The notes: generated by a model from the sequence alone, not told the origin. Shown: positions 49,145 through 58,670, numbered from the stretch's first letter. The stretch is 64,000 bases of DNA from Tetragenococcus halophilus subsp. flandriensis (GCF_030161475.1 NZ_BSUG01000004.1:62001-126000); one strand, 5' to 3'. Translations and numbers: made by a program.

Positions 49145-50086
49145 ATGACTCGAAAAATAGGCGTTATCGGGATGGGACATGTTGGCTCTACTGTTGCGCA
49201 TGATATTATTGCCAAAGGTTTAACTGATGAAATGGTTTTGATTGATACCCATGAAGCCAAGGTAAATGCCGATGCTTTGGATTTTGAAGATGCCATGGCA
49301 AACGCAACTTTTCATACCAAGTTAATCATCAATGATTACTCTGCATTAAAGGATGCGGATGTTGTCATTTCAGCGATAGGAAATATCAAATTATTGGAAA
49401 ATAATACGACAAACGATCGTTTTGTGGAATTACCCTTTACTAGCCAACAAGCGGCTAAAGTCGCGTTAAAAATTAAAGACTCAGGATTTGATGGTGTATT
49501 GATTGATATTACAAACCCCTGTGATGTTATTACAGCGATCTATCAAGCGATGACAGGCTTACCCCAAAATCAAGTAATCGGTACAGGTACGCTATTGGAT
49601 TCAGCTCGAATGAAACGCGCAGTAGGGAAGGTATTTAAGATCGATCCACGTTCTGTTGCTGGATATAACTTAGGCGAGCATGGAAATTCACAGTTTACTG
49701 CTTGGTCGACTGTTAATGTTTTGGGAAAGCCGATTGTAGAAGTTGCGCAAGAACGTCCCGTTGATTTTACTCAATTGGATGAAATTGCTCGGGCTGGAGG
49801 GTTTACTGTATTGCATGGGAAAAACTATACGAGCTATGGTATTGCAACAGCAGCCGTACGATTGGCTGATATTGTAATGAGTGATGCTAGAGCAGAACTG
49901 CCAGTTTCCAACTTTCGTAATGAATATAATACCTATCTTTCCTATCCAGCTGTAATAGGAAAACCTGGTGTTGTCGAAACACTACAACTTAATTTAACAG
50001 ATGAAGAGCTTGAAAAATTGAGACTTTCAGCTCAGTATATTAAAATAAAATTTGACGACACAATGGAAAATTTACAAAATAACTAA
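49145..50086 (+). CDS. L-2-hydroxyisocaproate dehydrogenase-like (lactate/malate dehydrogenase family)
   Basis: A 313-residue NAD-dependent dehydrogenase. The NAD-binding start is IGVIGMGHVGST, the substrate Arg is in GTGTLLDSARMKR, and the catalytic His is in NLGEHGNSQFTAW. The sequence style (ITNPCDVITAIYQ) matches L-HicDH rather than L-LDH. It would reduce branched 2-oxo acids made by IlvE to 2-hydroxy acids while regenerating NAD. AAGGAG precedes the ATG 49145. It is followed 17 bases later by the hydratase gene. Confidence 0.85.
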   Translation: MTRKIGVIGMGHVGSTVAHDIIAKGLTDEMVLIDTHEAKVNADALDFEDAMANATFHTKLIINDYSALKDADVVISAIGNIKLLENNTTNDRFVELPFTSQQAAKVALKIKDSGFDGVLIDITNPCDVITAIYQAMTGLPQNQVIGTGTLLDSARMKRAVGKVFKIDPRSVAGYNLGEHGNSQFTAWSTVNVLGKPIVEVAQERPVDFTQLDEIARAGGFTVLHGKNYTSYGIATAAVRLADIVMSDARAELPVSNFRNEYNTYLSYPAVIGKPGVVETLQLNLTDEELEKLRLSAQYIKIKFDDTMENLQNN

Positions 50087-50103
50087 TATTTGGGAGGAAA
50101 ATT

Positions 50104-50850
50104 ATGTCAGTTGTGGAAAAGCTTTATCAAGCTTATCGAACCAATACACCTTTAAAGTTAGGTGAATTAGGTCTTAATGACAAAACAGAAGCTTATCAGA
50201 TTCAAGATGAGGTGTTGCAGCTTAAAGAAGAAGCAGGGGAAAAGCTGGCTGGTTATAAGATCAGCTTAACTAGCCAAGAGACACAAGAACTTTTTGCTAG
50301 TGATTCTCCCTTATACGGTGGTATGACAGATGTCACAGTAAAAAACACTGTTTCTTTAAGGGAATATAATAGTCCATTATTAGAACTAGAACTTGTCTTT
50401 TTAGTAGATGAGCCCATTTCTTCTGATGACACCGCAGAACAGATTTTTGAAAAATGTCGTGTAGCTCCCGGTATTGAAGTTCCGGATGGACGCTATGAAG
50501 ATTGGTTCCCTAAAGCATCTTTATATGAAGTTGTCGCCGATGGTGCAGTAAATGGCGCAATTGTTATAGGTGAACCGCAAAAATTGGCTTACTCAGATGT
50601 TGCCGCTATTAAAGCAACATTGACTTTAGATGACAAATTTGTAAAAGAGGGACCTTCAACAGAAGTGTTAGGACATCCAGCTAAAGCTGTTTTGTGGTTG
50701 GCTAAAGAATTAGAAAAGCACGGAAAAGAATTAAAAGCAGGACAATTTGTTTCTTCAGGTACTTTTGTTTTACCAGAACCGCTACAACAGGGGCACTATC
50801 AAGCGGAATTTGAAAATGTAGGCAGTGTGGATTTAGAGGTAACAGATTAA
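50104..50850 (+). CDS. 2-keto-4-pentenoate hydratase-like protein (MhpD/FAH fold)
   Basis: A 248-residue member of the fumarylacetoacetate hydrolase-like hydratase group. Recognised by AYQIQDEVL, AGYKISLTSQETQ, the acidic metal-site region LELELVFLVDEPI, and GIEVPDGRYEDW. The family hydrates 2-hydroxypentadienoates or decarboxylates oxaloacetate-like acids; no aromatic pathway is present here, so the true substrate is open. GGGAGG precedes the ATG. It forms an operon with the hydroxyacid dehydrogenase, which suggests a 2-oxo acid-related reaction. Confidence 0.75.
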   Translation: MSVVEKLYQAYRTNTPLKLGELGLNDKTEAYQIQDEVLQLKEEAGEKLAGYKISLTSQETQELFASDSPLYGGMTDVTVKNTVSLREYNSPLLELELVFLVDEPISSDDTAEQIFEKCRVAPGIEVPDGRYEDWFPKASLYEVVADGAVNGAIVIGEPQKLAYSDVAAIKATLTLDDKFVKEGPSTEVLGHPAKAVLWLAKELEKHGKELKAGQFVSSGTFVLPEPLQQGHYQAEFENVGSVDLEVTD

Positions 50851-50865
50851 ATAAACAACAATAAG

Positions 50866-50905
50866 TTTTAGGAGCTGAGAATATTAAATATCTCAGCTCC
50901 TAAAA
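50866..50905. terminator. Bidirectional terminator
   Basis: TTTTAGGAGCTGAGA and TCTCAGCTCCTAAAA form a perfect 15-bp hairpin with loop ATATTAAATA. Confidence 0.9.
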
Positions 50906-50948
50906 TTTGATAAGAACTAACGTCAAAATTTAGCTGTTTCAAATTTTG

Positions 50949-51437
50949 TTATTCTTTATAACTAAATTCGAAGTGGCTGATTTTTGGAGATGGGTCGCCT
51001 GTTATGTCTATTTCTAAAATGATTTCTTTCGTTTCTCCTTGTGTTGTTTCTTCACCCACTAATATATACTTTTGTGGGTGATCGATATCCCGGGCGATGG
51101 TTTTAATATTTCCTGTACTTTCGTCTTCTGTTGTATCACTGTCAAGTTGACTATTGTTAATGGCATCTTCGGTCATGTATTCTTCTACTTGTTTATTTCT
51201 TTCAGAAATGTCGGAAAAATTTAACCAGTTTTCGCCAAAACCCTTCAAAGTCGATTCTATTGAAACATTTCGATCATTAGAGCTATTGCTTGTGGTTTCA
51301 GTGGTTTCGCTTATTGTCTCAGATGTTTCTTCTAAAAAGAAGTCATCATCGCGTTGACTCAGACGTAATAAGTAAAAAACACAAATGATAAAAAGGATAA
51401 TTCCCACGATCCAAAAGAAAATATGACGCTTTTTCAT
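50949..51437 (-). CDS. Membrane-anchored extracellular protein of unknown function
   Basis: A 162-residue protein with one N-terminal membrane segment (about residues 6-24) after MKKRH. An acidic Ser/Thr-rich linker follows (EETSETISETTETTSNSS), then a soluble domain outside the cell. It is not a lipoprotein, since no lipobox Cys follows. The domain ends in ISHFEFSYKE and is not recognised. The start at 51437 has GGGAG upstream; GTG 51446 is too close to that site. It is divergent from fumC. Confidence 0.7.
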   Translation of the reverse strand: MKKRHIFFWIVGIILFIICVFYLLRLSQRDDDFFLEETSETISETTETTSNSSNDRNVSIESTLKGFGENWLNFSDISERNKQVEEYMTEDAINNSQLDSDTTEDESTGNIKTIARDIDHPQKYILVGEETTQGETKEIILEIDITGDPSPKISHFEFSYKE

Positions 51438-51522
51438 AGCATCCACTCCCTAATTATGTTAATTCTATTATAACAACTTTTTTCATTTATAGACATGTGA
51501 TTTTTAATGATGAAATAACTCG

Positions 51523-51569
51523 TTTTATTGCTAATTTTTACAGCAATAAAAGGAAGTGCTAATATAGCA
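51523..51569. promoter_or_regulatory. Two inverted repeats in the fumC promoter region
   Basis: TTTTATTGCT-N9-AGCAATAAAA (51523-51551) and TGCTA-ATA-TAGCA (51557-51569) lie just upstream of TATAAT (51573-51578). They look like operators for an unknown regulator; no -35 box is clear. Confidence 0.55.
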
Positions 51570-51605
51570 GTATATAATAATATTATGAATGAAAGAATGA
51601 AAACA

Positions 51606-53006
51606 ATGAAGAATAAAAAAGAAACAGTAAGAGTAGAAAAAGATTCGCTGGGTCCAATTGAAATTCCAGCAGATGCATGGTGGGGACCACAGACAGAACG
51701 TAGTCGCCGTAATTTTACTACGGGCGAAAAAATGCCATTAGTGGTTATTAAAGCAATTTTGCAAATCAAAAAAGCAGCAGCTCAAGCGAATGCTGAACTG
51801 GAAGTATTGGAAAATAATAAAGCAAATGCCATTGTTAATGCTGTGAATAAGTTAAATTCGTTAACGGATAATCAATTACGTGTACATTTTCCACTTGTAA
51901 TCTATCAAACGGGTTCGGGTACCCATACGAATATGAATGTAAATGAAGTGATTGCTTATTTGGCAAATGAAAAACAGCCGCAACTGAGTGTTTTACCTAA
52001 TGATGATGTTAATAAAGGACAAAGCTCCAATGATATTTTTCCTACCGCGATGAATGTCGTTGCCTCACAGTCTATTATTGAAGTGAAAGCTTCTTGTAAG
52101 AAAATGAGCCAAATCTTAGAAGAAAAAAAGCAAAAGTACTGGGATACTGTTAAAATAGGACGTACTCATTTGCAAGACGCAACACCGTTAACTTTTGGTC
52201 AAGAATTATCTGCTTATCAAAGTATGCTTATGCACGATTTAAGTTTTATTGAAGAAATAGAGCCAAGTCTGCATGAATTAGCTATTGGCGCTACGGCTGT
52301 AGGGACTGGGGTAAACGCGCATCCAAAATTAGCAGGAAAAATTGCAAGTAAATTGTCCGAGTTTTATCAAATCTCTTTTACAGCAGACGTCAATAAATTT
52401 TATAGTTTGTCTGCGCATTCGCAATTAAACGCCATGCATGGCGCATTAAAAACTTTAGCTGCTGATTTAATGAAAATTGCGAATGATTTACGCTTTTTAG
52501 CTTCTGGCCCAAGAGCGGGGTATGGGGAGTTAAGCATTCCAGCCAATGAACCTGGCTCCTCTATTATGCCAGGAAAGGTAAATCCGACGCAGGCAGAAGC
52601 TTTAACGATGGCTACGATTCGTGTGATGGGAAATGATACAACAATTTCTATGGCTAGCAGTCAAGGTAATTTTGAGATGAATGTTTATAAGCCTTTATTA
52701 ATTTCCACCTTTTTAGAATCTACTGATTTACTGGCGGGTACAATCAATTCTTTTACTGAAAAATTTTTGGATGGCTTACAGGCAAATAAAAATCATATGA
52801 AAGAACTAGTTGATCAGTCTTTGATGCTGGTAACAGCTCTTTCTCCTCATATTGGTTATGAAGAAAGTGCTAAAATCGCACAAAAAGCCGAAAAAGAAGG
52901 TATAACATTAAGAAAAGCAGCGCTTGCTTCTGGTAAAGTTAGCGCAGAGCAATTTGACAATTGGGTAGATGCATTGACTATGACAAATCATGAATCTACT
53001 GACTAA
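51606..53006 (+). CDS. fumC: Class II fumarate hydratase
   Basis: A 466-residue iron-independent fumarase. SGTHTNMNVNEVIA, GRTHLQDATPLTFGQE and the signature GSSIMPGKVNPTQAE are all present, and the last distinguishes fumarase from aspartase poorly but with FLASGPRAGYGEL it fits FumC. Starts at 51585, 51597 and 51606 are all possible; none has a good ribosome site. I chose 51606 from alignment of the VRVEKDSLGPIEIPADAWWG start. It is the only citric-acid-cycle enzyme in the window, as expected for a lactic acid bacterium. Confidence 0.9.
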   Translation: MKNKKETVRVEKDSLGPIEIPADAWWGPQTERSRRNFTTGEKMPLVVIKAILQIKKAAAQANAELEVLENNKANAIVNAVNKLNSLTDNQLRVHFPLVIYQTGSGTHTNMNVNEVIAYLANEKQPQLSVLPNDDVNKGQSSNDIFPTAMNVVASQSIIEVKASCKKMSQILEEKKQKYWDTVKIGRTHLQDATPLTFGQELSAYQSMLMHDLSFIEEIEPSLHELAIGATAVGTGVNAHPKLAGKIASKLSEFYQISFTADVNKFYSLSAHSQLNAMHGALKTLAADLMKIANDLRFLASGPRAGYGELSIPANEPGSSIMPGKVNPTQAEALTMATIRVMGNDTTISMASSQGNFEMNVYKPLLISTFLESTDLLAGTINSFTEKFLDGLQANKNHMKELVDQSLMLVTALSPHIGYEESAKIAQKAEKEGITLRKAALASGKVSAEQFDNWVDALTMTNHESTD

Positions 53007-53059
53007 ATGTTCGTTTTAGATAAAGATACTGTTTATTTTAAATAGCGAACATTTTTTTT
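53005..53059 (+). terminator. Terminator after fumC
   Basis: AAATGTTCG and CGAACATTT pair around a 32-base region and are followed by T8. Confidence 0.8.
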
Positions 53060-53239
53060 AAAGCGATTTTAAAGTTTCTCTAATTAGTTGCAATTTTGCA
53101 AGTTTTTATGTTAGTTTCAGAGAAGGTTATATTTGGTTGCCTTTAAATAATTGGCAATTTGTAAAAGTTCCAACAAAAGTAAATGTTATTTTTTCTTTAT
53201 TGGAATCTTCATTATTAGAAAAGAAAGAAGAGTGGATTT

Positions 53240-53494
53240 ATGATGTCAACAGGTATGGGAATCATGTCGATGCTTTCCCCAGTATTAACTTATGTAGCAT
53301 TAGCAGCTGGAATATATGCAATCATCCGTTTAGCTGTAAGACACGGAATTAATGATACAAAAGAAAAAACAACAATCAAAACAAAAGCAGGAGCTTTCTT
53401 TACAGGTGCTTGGTTCTGGTTGATCATTGCTGTCGTTGTGTTTATTATATCGATGGCTATGTCTATCCTTCCTTATATGGGAATGGGCATGTAA
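53240..53494 (+). CDS. Small two-helix membrane protein
   Basis: An 84-residue Met-rich protein with two membrane segments (about residues 12-32 and 53-78) and a charged loop containing RHGINDTKEKT. I do not recognise a family. GAAGAG lies about 9 bases before the ATG and a strong terminator follows, so it is probably a real gene. The 180 bases upstream between the fumC terminator and this gene are AT-rich with no clear promoter. Confidence 0.6.
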   Translation: MMSTGMGIMSMLSPVLTYVALAAGIYAIIRLAVRHGINDTKEKTTIKTKAGAFFTGAWFWLIIAVVVFIISMAMSILPYMGMGM

Positions 53495-53509
53495 TTTTAG
53501 AAGAAAAAT

Positions 53510-53549
53510 AAAAAAGCTGGAAGACGTCTAAACGTTTTCCAGCTTTTTT
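53510..53549. terminator. Bidirectional terminator before the DoxX gene
   Basis: AAAAAAGCTGGAA and TTCCAGCTTTTTT pair around a 14-base loop. Confidence 0.9.
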
Positions 53550-53561
53550 ATTTTTCTGCTT

Positions 53562-54062
53562 TTATTTCCTTTGGCCTACTTTTAAAAATGGAATTTTATT
53601 TCTTAGGAAGGGGATGACCCAATAGTCAAGCCCGATTTTTCCTGCATTAAAACCAGCTACTAAAATAAAGAATTGGATAAGGATAAAGGTTGGATTAATA
53701 GAGACCGTCCCTGCTAGTAAGTAACTGAAGTTCATGAGAAGTCCGAAAAAAGCTGCAGCAGTGGTTAATGTCCCAAATATTAAACCTAAGCCTACTAATA
53801 ATTCTCCCCAGGAAACCATGAAATCAAATAATTCAATGTTAGGAAGTACAAATTCTTCTAGAAAATTTGTATACCATGGATAAGCATTAACTCCAGTATC
53901 ATCTAGTACCGGAGATTCAATCGCACCTTGAATCATTTCTTTGGCACTAAAAGTTCCAGTAACTTTTTGCCAGCCCGAAGTTGCCCACTTAAAACCTAAA
54001 TAAACACGGAAAATCGTGATAATCCCCATCGCGATTTTTGAAGTTCTTAACCAATTTAGCAT
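53562..54062 (-). CDS. DoxX family membrane protein
   Basis: A 166-residue protein with four membrane segments (starting at about residues 8, 75, 100 and 125) typical of DoxX/SURF4-like proteins. RVYLGFKWATSGWQKVTG near the N-terminus and ELLVGLGLIFGTLTTAAAF in the middle are the family blocks. Some relatives take part in thiol or quinone redox systems; the role here is unknown. ATG 54062 with AGGAGA upstream is preferred over longer starts. Confidence 0.85.
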   Translation of the reverse strand: MLNWLRTSKIAMGIITIFRVYLGFKWATSGWQKVTGTFSAKEMIQGAIESPVLDDTGVNAYPWYTNFLEEFVLPNIELFDFMVSWGELLVGLGLIFGTLTTAAAFFGLLMNFSYLLAGTVSINPTFILIQFFILVAGFNAGKIGLDYWVIPFLRNKIPFLKVGQRK

Positions 54063-54288
54063 GAAAGTTTCTCCTCTCAATTTTTTAAGGGTGTAGAGTT
54101 CATCCAATAATAATTACCTCTATGATAATCAAATACGAGACGAAAATATGTATAATCATACCCTTTTTTTATATTCACTGTCAAATAGTAAGTAAACGAT
54201 GAAGATAACAAAGGCAATTAAATACTAGAGTTTATATCTTATAAGGAATTGTCTTTTGTTTTCGTATTGTGTTTTTAATGACTTTCCT

Positions 54289-54376
54289 TTGCATAACTAG
54301 TATTTTTTACTAAAATAGAGAAGAGGATAGCAATAGTATTATTGCGTTGACCACTACGTATAGGAATAGGTGGTTC
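54289..54376 (+). promoter_or_regulatory. gntP promoter and leader palindromes
   Basis: TTGCAT, 16-base spacer, TAAAAT (54289-54316). Downstream are a palindrome GCAATA-GTAT-TATTGC (54330-54345), possibly an operator, and a hairpin ACCAC/GTGGT (54352-54373). From 54108 to 54288 nothing else is recognised. Confidence 0.65.
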
Positions 54377-54445
54377 TTTCTATTGTCATCTAAAGGGGGC
54401 TTTTAGAAGTAGGTTTTACAAAATTATTAAGCTGGAGGAAAGAAA

Positions 54446-55777
54446 ATGAAATTATTAATTGTCGCATTAGGCGTCGCTTTTTTGATTTTTTTGATTGTTA
54501 AAGTAAAATTGAACACCTTTATTTCTTTAATAGTCACTGCTTTTTTAGTTGGTTTGGCTCTAAATATTCCATTAGACCAACTACCTGAAGTCATCACTAG
54601 TGGTATGGGAGATCAATTAGGCGACCTGGCTATTATTTTTGGTATGGGTTCTATGATTGGAAAGCTGGTTTCTGACTCTGGGGGCGGATACCGTATCGCC
54701 AATACCTTGATTGACAAATTTGGAAAAAAACAGATACAGATTGCTGTGATCATCGCTTCGTTTATTGTCGGGCTAGCGCTATTCTTTGAAGTAGGTTTAG
54801 TAGTCTTACTGCCTATTATCTTTGTTATTGCTAGAGAATTAGAAATTCCACTTTTGGTATTATCTATTCCGATGGCAGCAACCTTGAATATTATGCATGG
54901 ATTTATTCCGCCACATCCAGCACCCACTGCAATTTCGGGGATCATGGACGCAGATATTGGCCAAGTCATTTTATTTGGTTTAATTGTGGCAATCCCAACC
55001 ATTATCGTTTCTGGACCTGTATTTAATTATTTTTTGCATAAATTCTACCCTAAAGTTTATCGTATTCAAGAAAAAATACCGGGCTTAGGTGAAGTAAAAG
55101 AATTTAAATTAGAAGAAACACCTTCTTTTTGGATGAGTGTTAGTACAGCTATGATGCCGGTGATTTTAATTGGTATTGCGACTACTGTAGGCGGTATGTT
55201 ACCGGCTGGCTCTACCCAACAAATTATTGAGTTCGTTGGTGAACCAGACTTTGCAATGCTTTTATCATTGTTATTTGCAATGTATACCATGGGTTATCAG
55301 CAAAGACGTTCAATGAAAGAAATCAGTACAACAATTGAAGAAGCTATTACGCAAATTGCCATGATGTTGTTCATTATTGGCGGTGGTGGTGCGCTTAAAC
55401 AAGTATTAGTTGAAGGGGGTATTTCTGAATACATTTCTTCCTTGTTTACAGACATTAATCTTTCACCGATTTTTGCCGCTTGGCTTGTAACAGCCATTTT
55501 ACGTGTAAGCTTAGGTTCTTCTACAGTTGCTGCTATGACTGGTGCAGGTTTAGTCGCTCCTTTAATCGCACAAACAGGAGTCAATCCAGCTATGATGGTA
55601 CTTGCTGTAGGTGCAGGCAGTATTTTTGCCGATCATGTCAACGACGCTGGCTTTTGGATGATCAAAGAGTACTTTGGTCTTTCACTTAAAGAAACATTTT
55701 TAACTTGGACAACATTGACTTCTGTGTTATCAGTTACCGGTTTGATTTGTGTTTATGGTCTTTCTTTAATAGTATAG
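54446..55777 (+). CDS. gntP: Gluconate:H+ symporter, GntP family
   Basis: A 443-residue transporter with 12 to 14 hydrophobic segments. GntP blocks are FGMGSMIGKLVSDSGGGYRIA, HGFIPPHPAPTAISG and LGSSTVAAMTGAGLVAPL. It imports gluconate or a related hexonate with protons. GGAGG precedes the ATG. The kinase that phosphorylates the product lies 36 bases downstream, so the two genes form a catabolic operon feeding the pentose phosphate pathway. Confidence 0.95.
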   Translation: MKLLIVALGVAFLIFLIVKVKLNTFISLIVTAFLVGLALNIPLDQLPEVITSGMGDQLGDLAIIFGMGSMIGKLVSDSGGGYRIANTLIDKFGKKQIQIAVIIASFIVGLALFFEVGLVVLLPIIFVIARELEIPLLVLSIPMAATLNIMHGFIPPHPAPTAISGIMDADIGQVILFGLIVAIPTIIVSGPVFNYFLHKFYPKVYRIQEKIPGLGEVKEFKLEETPSFWMSVSTAMMPVILIGIATTVGGMLPAGSTQQIIEFVGEPDFAMLLSLLFAMYTMGYQQRRSMKEISTTIEEAITQIAMMLFIIGGGGALKQVLVEGGISEYISSLFTDINLSPIFAAWLVTAILRVSLGSSTVAAMTGAGLVAPLIAQTGVNPAMMVLAVGAGSIFADHVNDAGFWMIKEYFGLSLKETFLTWTTLTSVLSVTGLICVYGLSLIV

Positions 55778-55813
55778 TTGTAAAGGTAAAGACAGGAAAG
55801 GAAGTTTTTGTAA

Positions 55814-57367
55814 ATGGATTATGTTATTGGAATGGATATTGGAACGACCAGTACCAAAGCTGTTTTATATGACTTGGCTGGAAATGTCATCGATTATACC
55901 AATCATTCATATGAGCTATATCGTGATGCAACAGGAATGGCTGAACAAGAACCAGAAGAGATTCTTGAAGCAGTTACTGCTAGTTTAAAAAAAATTATTG
56001 CCCAAATCAATTGGCAAAAGGACAAGTTGAGAACTGTTTCTTTTTCTAGTGCCAATCAAAGTTTAATTGCGCTAGATGAAAATTTTCAACCGCTAACTCG
56101 TATTATCACTTGGGGCGATACGCGAGCTGCAGCAGCGGCTAGCAAGATAAAAAATTCAGCGCAAGGACAGGATTTATATGAACGCACGGGGACACCGATT
56201 CATCCAATGTCCTCATTATGTAAAATCTCTTGGTTAAAAGAAGATGTTCCTGAGGTTTATAATAATGCTGCTTACTATTGTGGAATCAAAGAATACGTAC
56301 TTTATCGCTTATTTGGTATATGGCAAATGGATGTGTCAGTGGCAAGTTGTACGGGAATGTATAATATCTTTGAATTACAATGGGATGACAAAGCTTTAGC
56401 GCAAACAGGTGTATCTAAAGAGCAATTGCCAAAAGTTGTGGATGCTTATGAACAATTTTCTGGTATGAAAGAAGAGTACACGAAAATTACTGGTTGCCCA
56501 CAAGATGTTACTTTTGTTCAAGGAGCATTTGATGGTGCCTTGTCTAATTTGGGTGTTAATGCGATTGATGATGGCGTAGCAGCTGTAACTATTGGAACTT
56601 CAGGAGCGATTCGTATGGTTAGTGATCATCCAGTGATCGATCCTAAAGGACGGATTTTTTGCTATGCTTTGACTAAAGAGCTATGGGTGATCGGCGGCCC
56701 AGTTAACAATGGCGGTACTGTTTTTTCTTGGGCAAAAGATAATTTATTTGATGCTGAAAAAAGTACAGCCGATCTTTTGGCCAAAGATAGTTATGACTTA
56801 TTGACTGAGATTGCTGCCCAAGTCCCTGCTGGTTCCGATGGCTTATTATTCCATCCCTTTTTAGGAGGGGAACGGGCACCTATATGGGACGCAAATGCGC
56901 GTGGTTCCTTTTTTGGCTTAACGCAAATGCATACAAGAGCACATATGGTTCGTGCTGTTTTAGAAGGTATTGTCTATAATTTATACACGGTACTTTTGGC
57001 CTTAGAAGAAGTGCTGGGACAACCTCGATCTATTTTAGCAACAGGCGGTTTTGCTCGCTCAGAATTGTGGCGTCAAATGTTATCTGATGTTTTCGAACGA
57101 CCAGTAACGATACCTCAAGCTTTTGAATCTTCTTGTTTAGGTGCTGCTGTCGTTGGAATGAAGTCTATTGGTGTCATCGATGATTTAGCTGAAGTCAAAA
57201 ATTTTGTCGGTGAAACAGAAACTTATGCTCCTAATCCAGATCATTTTGATGTTTATCGGGAGCTAGTTCCTATCTATATTCGTTTAACACGTCAATTAAA
57301 AACTGAATATCAGACAATTGCTGAATTTCAGCGTAAATATGCGCAAAAAGATTTAGACTCTGATTAA
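55814..57367 (+). CDS. gntK: Gluconate kinase, FGGY family
   Basis: A 517-residue sugar kinase of the FGGY family with the phosphate-1 motif YVIGMDIGTTSTKAVLYD at the start and GTSGAIRMVSDHPV, LLFHPFLGGERAPIWD and ILATGGFARSELWRQML further on. This is the Gram-positive GntK type, unlike the small P-loop gluconokinase of E. coli. It makes 6-phosphogluconate from imported gluconate. AAAGGAAG precedes the ATG. It is cotranscribed with gntP and followed by a terminator. Confidence 0.93.
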   Translation: MDYVIGMDIGTTSTKAVLYDLAGNVIDYTNHSYELYRDATGMAEQEPEEILEAVTASLKKIIAQINWQKDKLRTVSFSSANQSLIALDENFQPLTRIITWGDTRAAAAASKIKNSAQGQDLYERTGTPIHPMSSLCKISWLKEDVPEVYNNAAYYCGIKEYVLYRLFGIWQMDVSVASCTGMYNIFELQWDDKALAQTGVSKEQLPKVVDAYEQFSGMKEEYTKITGCPQDVTFVQGAFDGALSNLGVNAIDDGVAAVTIGTSGAIRMVSDHPVIDPKGRIFCYALTKELWVIGGPVNNGGTVFSWAKDNLFDAEKSTADLLAKDSYDLLTEIAAQVPAGSDGLLFHPFLGGERAPIWDANARGSFFGLTQMHTRAHMVRAVLEGIVYNLYTVLLALEEVLGQPRSILATGGFARSELWRQMLSDVFERPVTIPQAFESSCLGAAVVGMKSIGVIDDLAEVKNFVGETETYAPNPDHFDVYRELVPIYIRLTRQLKTEYQTIAEFQRKYAQKDLDSD

Positions 57368-57424
57368 AGTTAATAATCAAGATAAGTTAGTTTGAACAAG
57401 TTGTTGTTTGCTAATCATTAATAT

Positions 57425-57472
57425 AGAACTCTTTTTTACTATTGTTTATTGGTAAGAAAAGAGTTCTTTGTT
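57425..57472 (+). terminator. Terminator after gntK
   Basis: AGAACTCTTTT and AAAAGAGTTCT form a perfect stem with a 21-base loop and a short T-rich tail. Confidence 0.82.
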
Positions 57473-57631
57473 ATTTTGAGATTAAGAATAACAAATTAAG
57501 CTTCTTGTTAAAGCTTGATTAAGTGCATAAGAACCCTAAATTAACGAGCTTAAATAATTTAAATGCTATAAAAGGTTTACATTATGAGCGCTTCCTGATA
57601 TCGTAAAAAATAACTTAATTTTTCAGAAAGG

Positions 57632-58492
57632 ATGATTTTTATCGATTCACATAAAATAACAAAACGAAGATTTTTGATGAAAGCTACTATGGCAGTTTGC
57701 TTGATTTTTGGTTTTTTCTCTGTAAAAGTAAATGCGCAGGAAGAAGTTGCTGATACGCAGAATACGATGTCTTATACAGGCGAACCTGCTAATAATTTTG
57801 CAAGAGCTGCTGCTAGCACGTCGACTGATGTATTTAATATTGGTGATAATACGCGTCCTCCACAAGACGCCGTAGATGTTTCTTCTTATCAAGGAGAAAT
57901 GACGCAAAATGATTATGAAATATTGGCTCAAAAAGGAGTGAAGTCTGTTATCGTAAAAACAACGCAGTCTTCTAATTATACAAATCCTTATGCGCTTGAA
58001 CAAATCAAATTTGCTGCTAACGCTGGTTTGAATGTTAATCTTTATCACTACGCAAATTTTGCTACTAGCAAAGAAGCTAAAGCAGAAGCGAACCATCTTT
58101 TGTCCTTTTTGCAAGAAAATGACTTAAATAAAAAGATAAAGATTTTTGCAGATATGGAAGATCCGTCGACTGAAACTGTCGATATTGCTTCTTATTTAGA
58201 AGATTTTTGGGATATACTAAGTGATAACGGTTATGATAATCATGGTGTATATACTGGCGCTAGTTATTTGTATCGTAGTGCTGTAAGTGATACGGTTGGA
58301 GCTGAGAATACTTGGATGGCGCAATATCCATATGAGCCTTCTAAGGATGATCTATGGCAAACTGCTTATGGTGCTTGGCAATTTAGTCCGACTGCACAAA
58401 TACCTGAAGGCGATTATACAGGGTATCTTGATATTTCTACTGATTATACAGCTTTATTTGAAAATGGTGCTGGTACTCAGCCTTTTAACTGA
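57632..58492 (+). CDS. Secreted GH25 lysozyme
   Basis: A 286-residue secreted muramidase. A basic n-region (HKITKRRF) and hydrophobic core end at VNAQ, a signal peptidase site near residue 36. A Ser/Ala linker follows, then the GH25 domain from AVDVSSYQG; the catalytic DxE pair lies in IFADMEDPS. No wall-binding domain is attached. The ATG at 57632 sits too near AAAGG, so translation may begin elsewhere in frame, for example ATG 57677. It probably acts on its own wall or on competitors. Confidence 0.9.
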   Translation: MIFIDSHKITKRRFLMKATMAVCLIFGFFSVKVNAQEEVADTQNTMSYTGEPANNFARAAASTSTDVFNIGDNTRPPQDAVDVSSYQGEMTQNDYEILAQKGVKSVIVKTTQSSNYTNPYALEQIKFAANAGLNVNLYHYANFATSKEAKAEANHLLSFLQENDLNKKIKIFADMEDPSTETVDIASYLEDFWDILSDNGYDNHGVYTGASYLYRSAVSDTVGAENTWMAQYPYEPSKDDLWQTAYGAWQFSPTAQIPEGDYTGYLDISTDYTALFENGAGTQPFN

Positions 58493-58670
58493 CAAAAAAA
58501 GGATGATTTTCAAACAAAAATTAGCCTTAATTACAGAGCATCTGAAAAGTGGTAGTTAGAATATTTCCGATACAGACGGATAAGTATTCACCTCTTTACT
58601 TTATTTGTGTTAGTAATAATAATCTGCTCGTAGCTTTTCTTTTGATTGAAAGTTAGGTTTAAAAAGCTTT

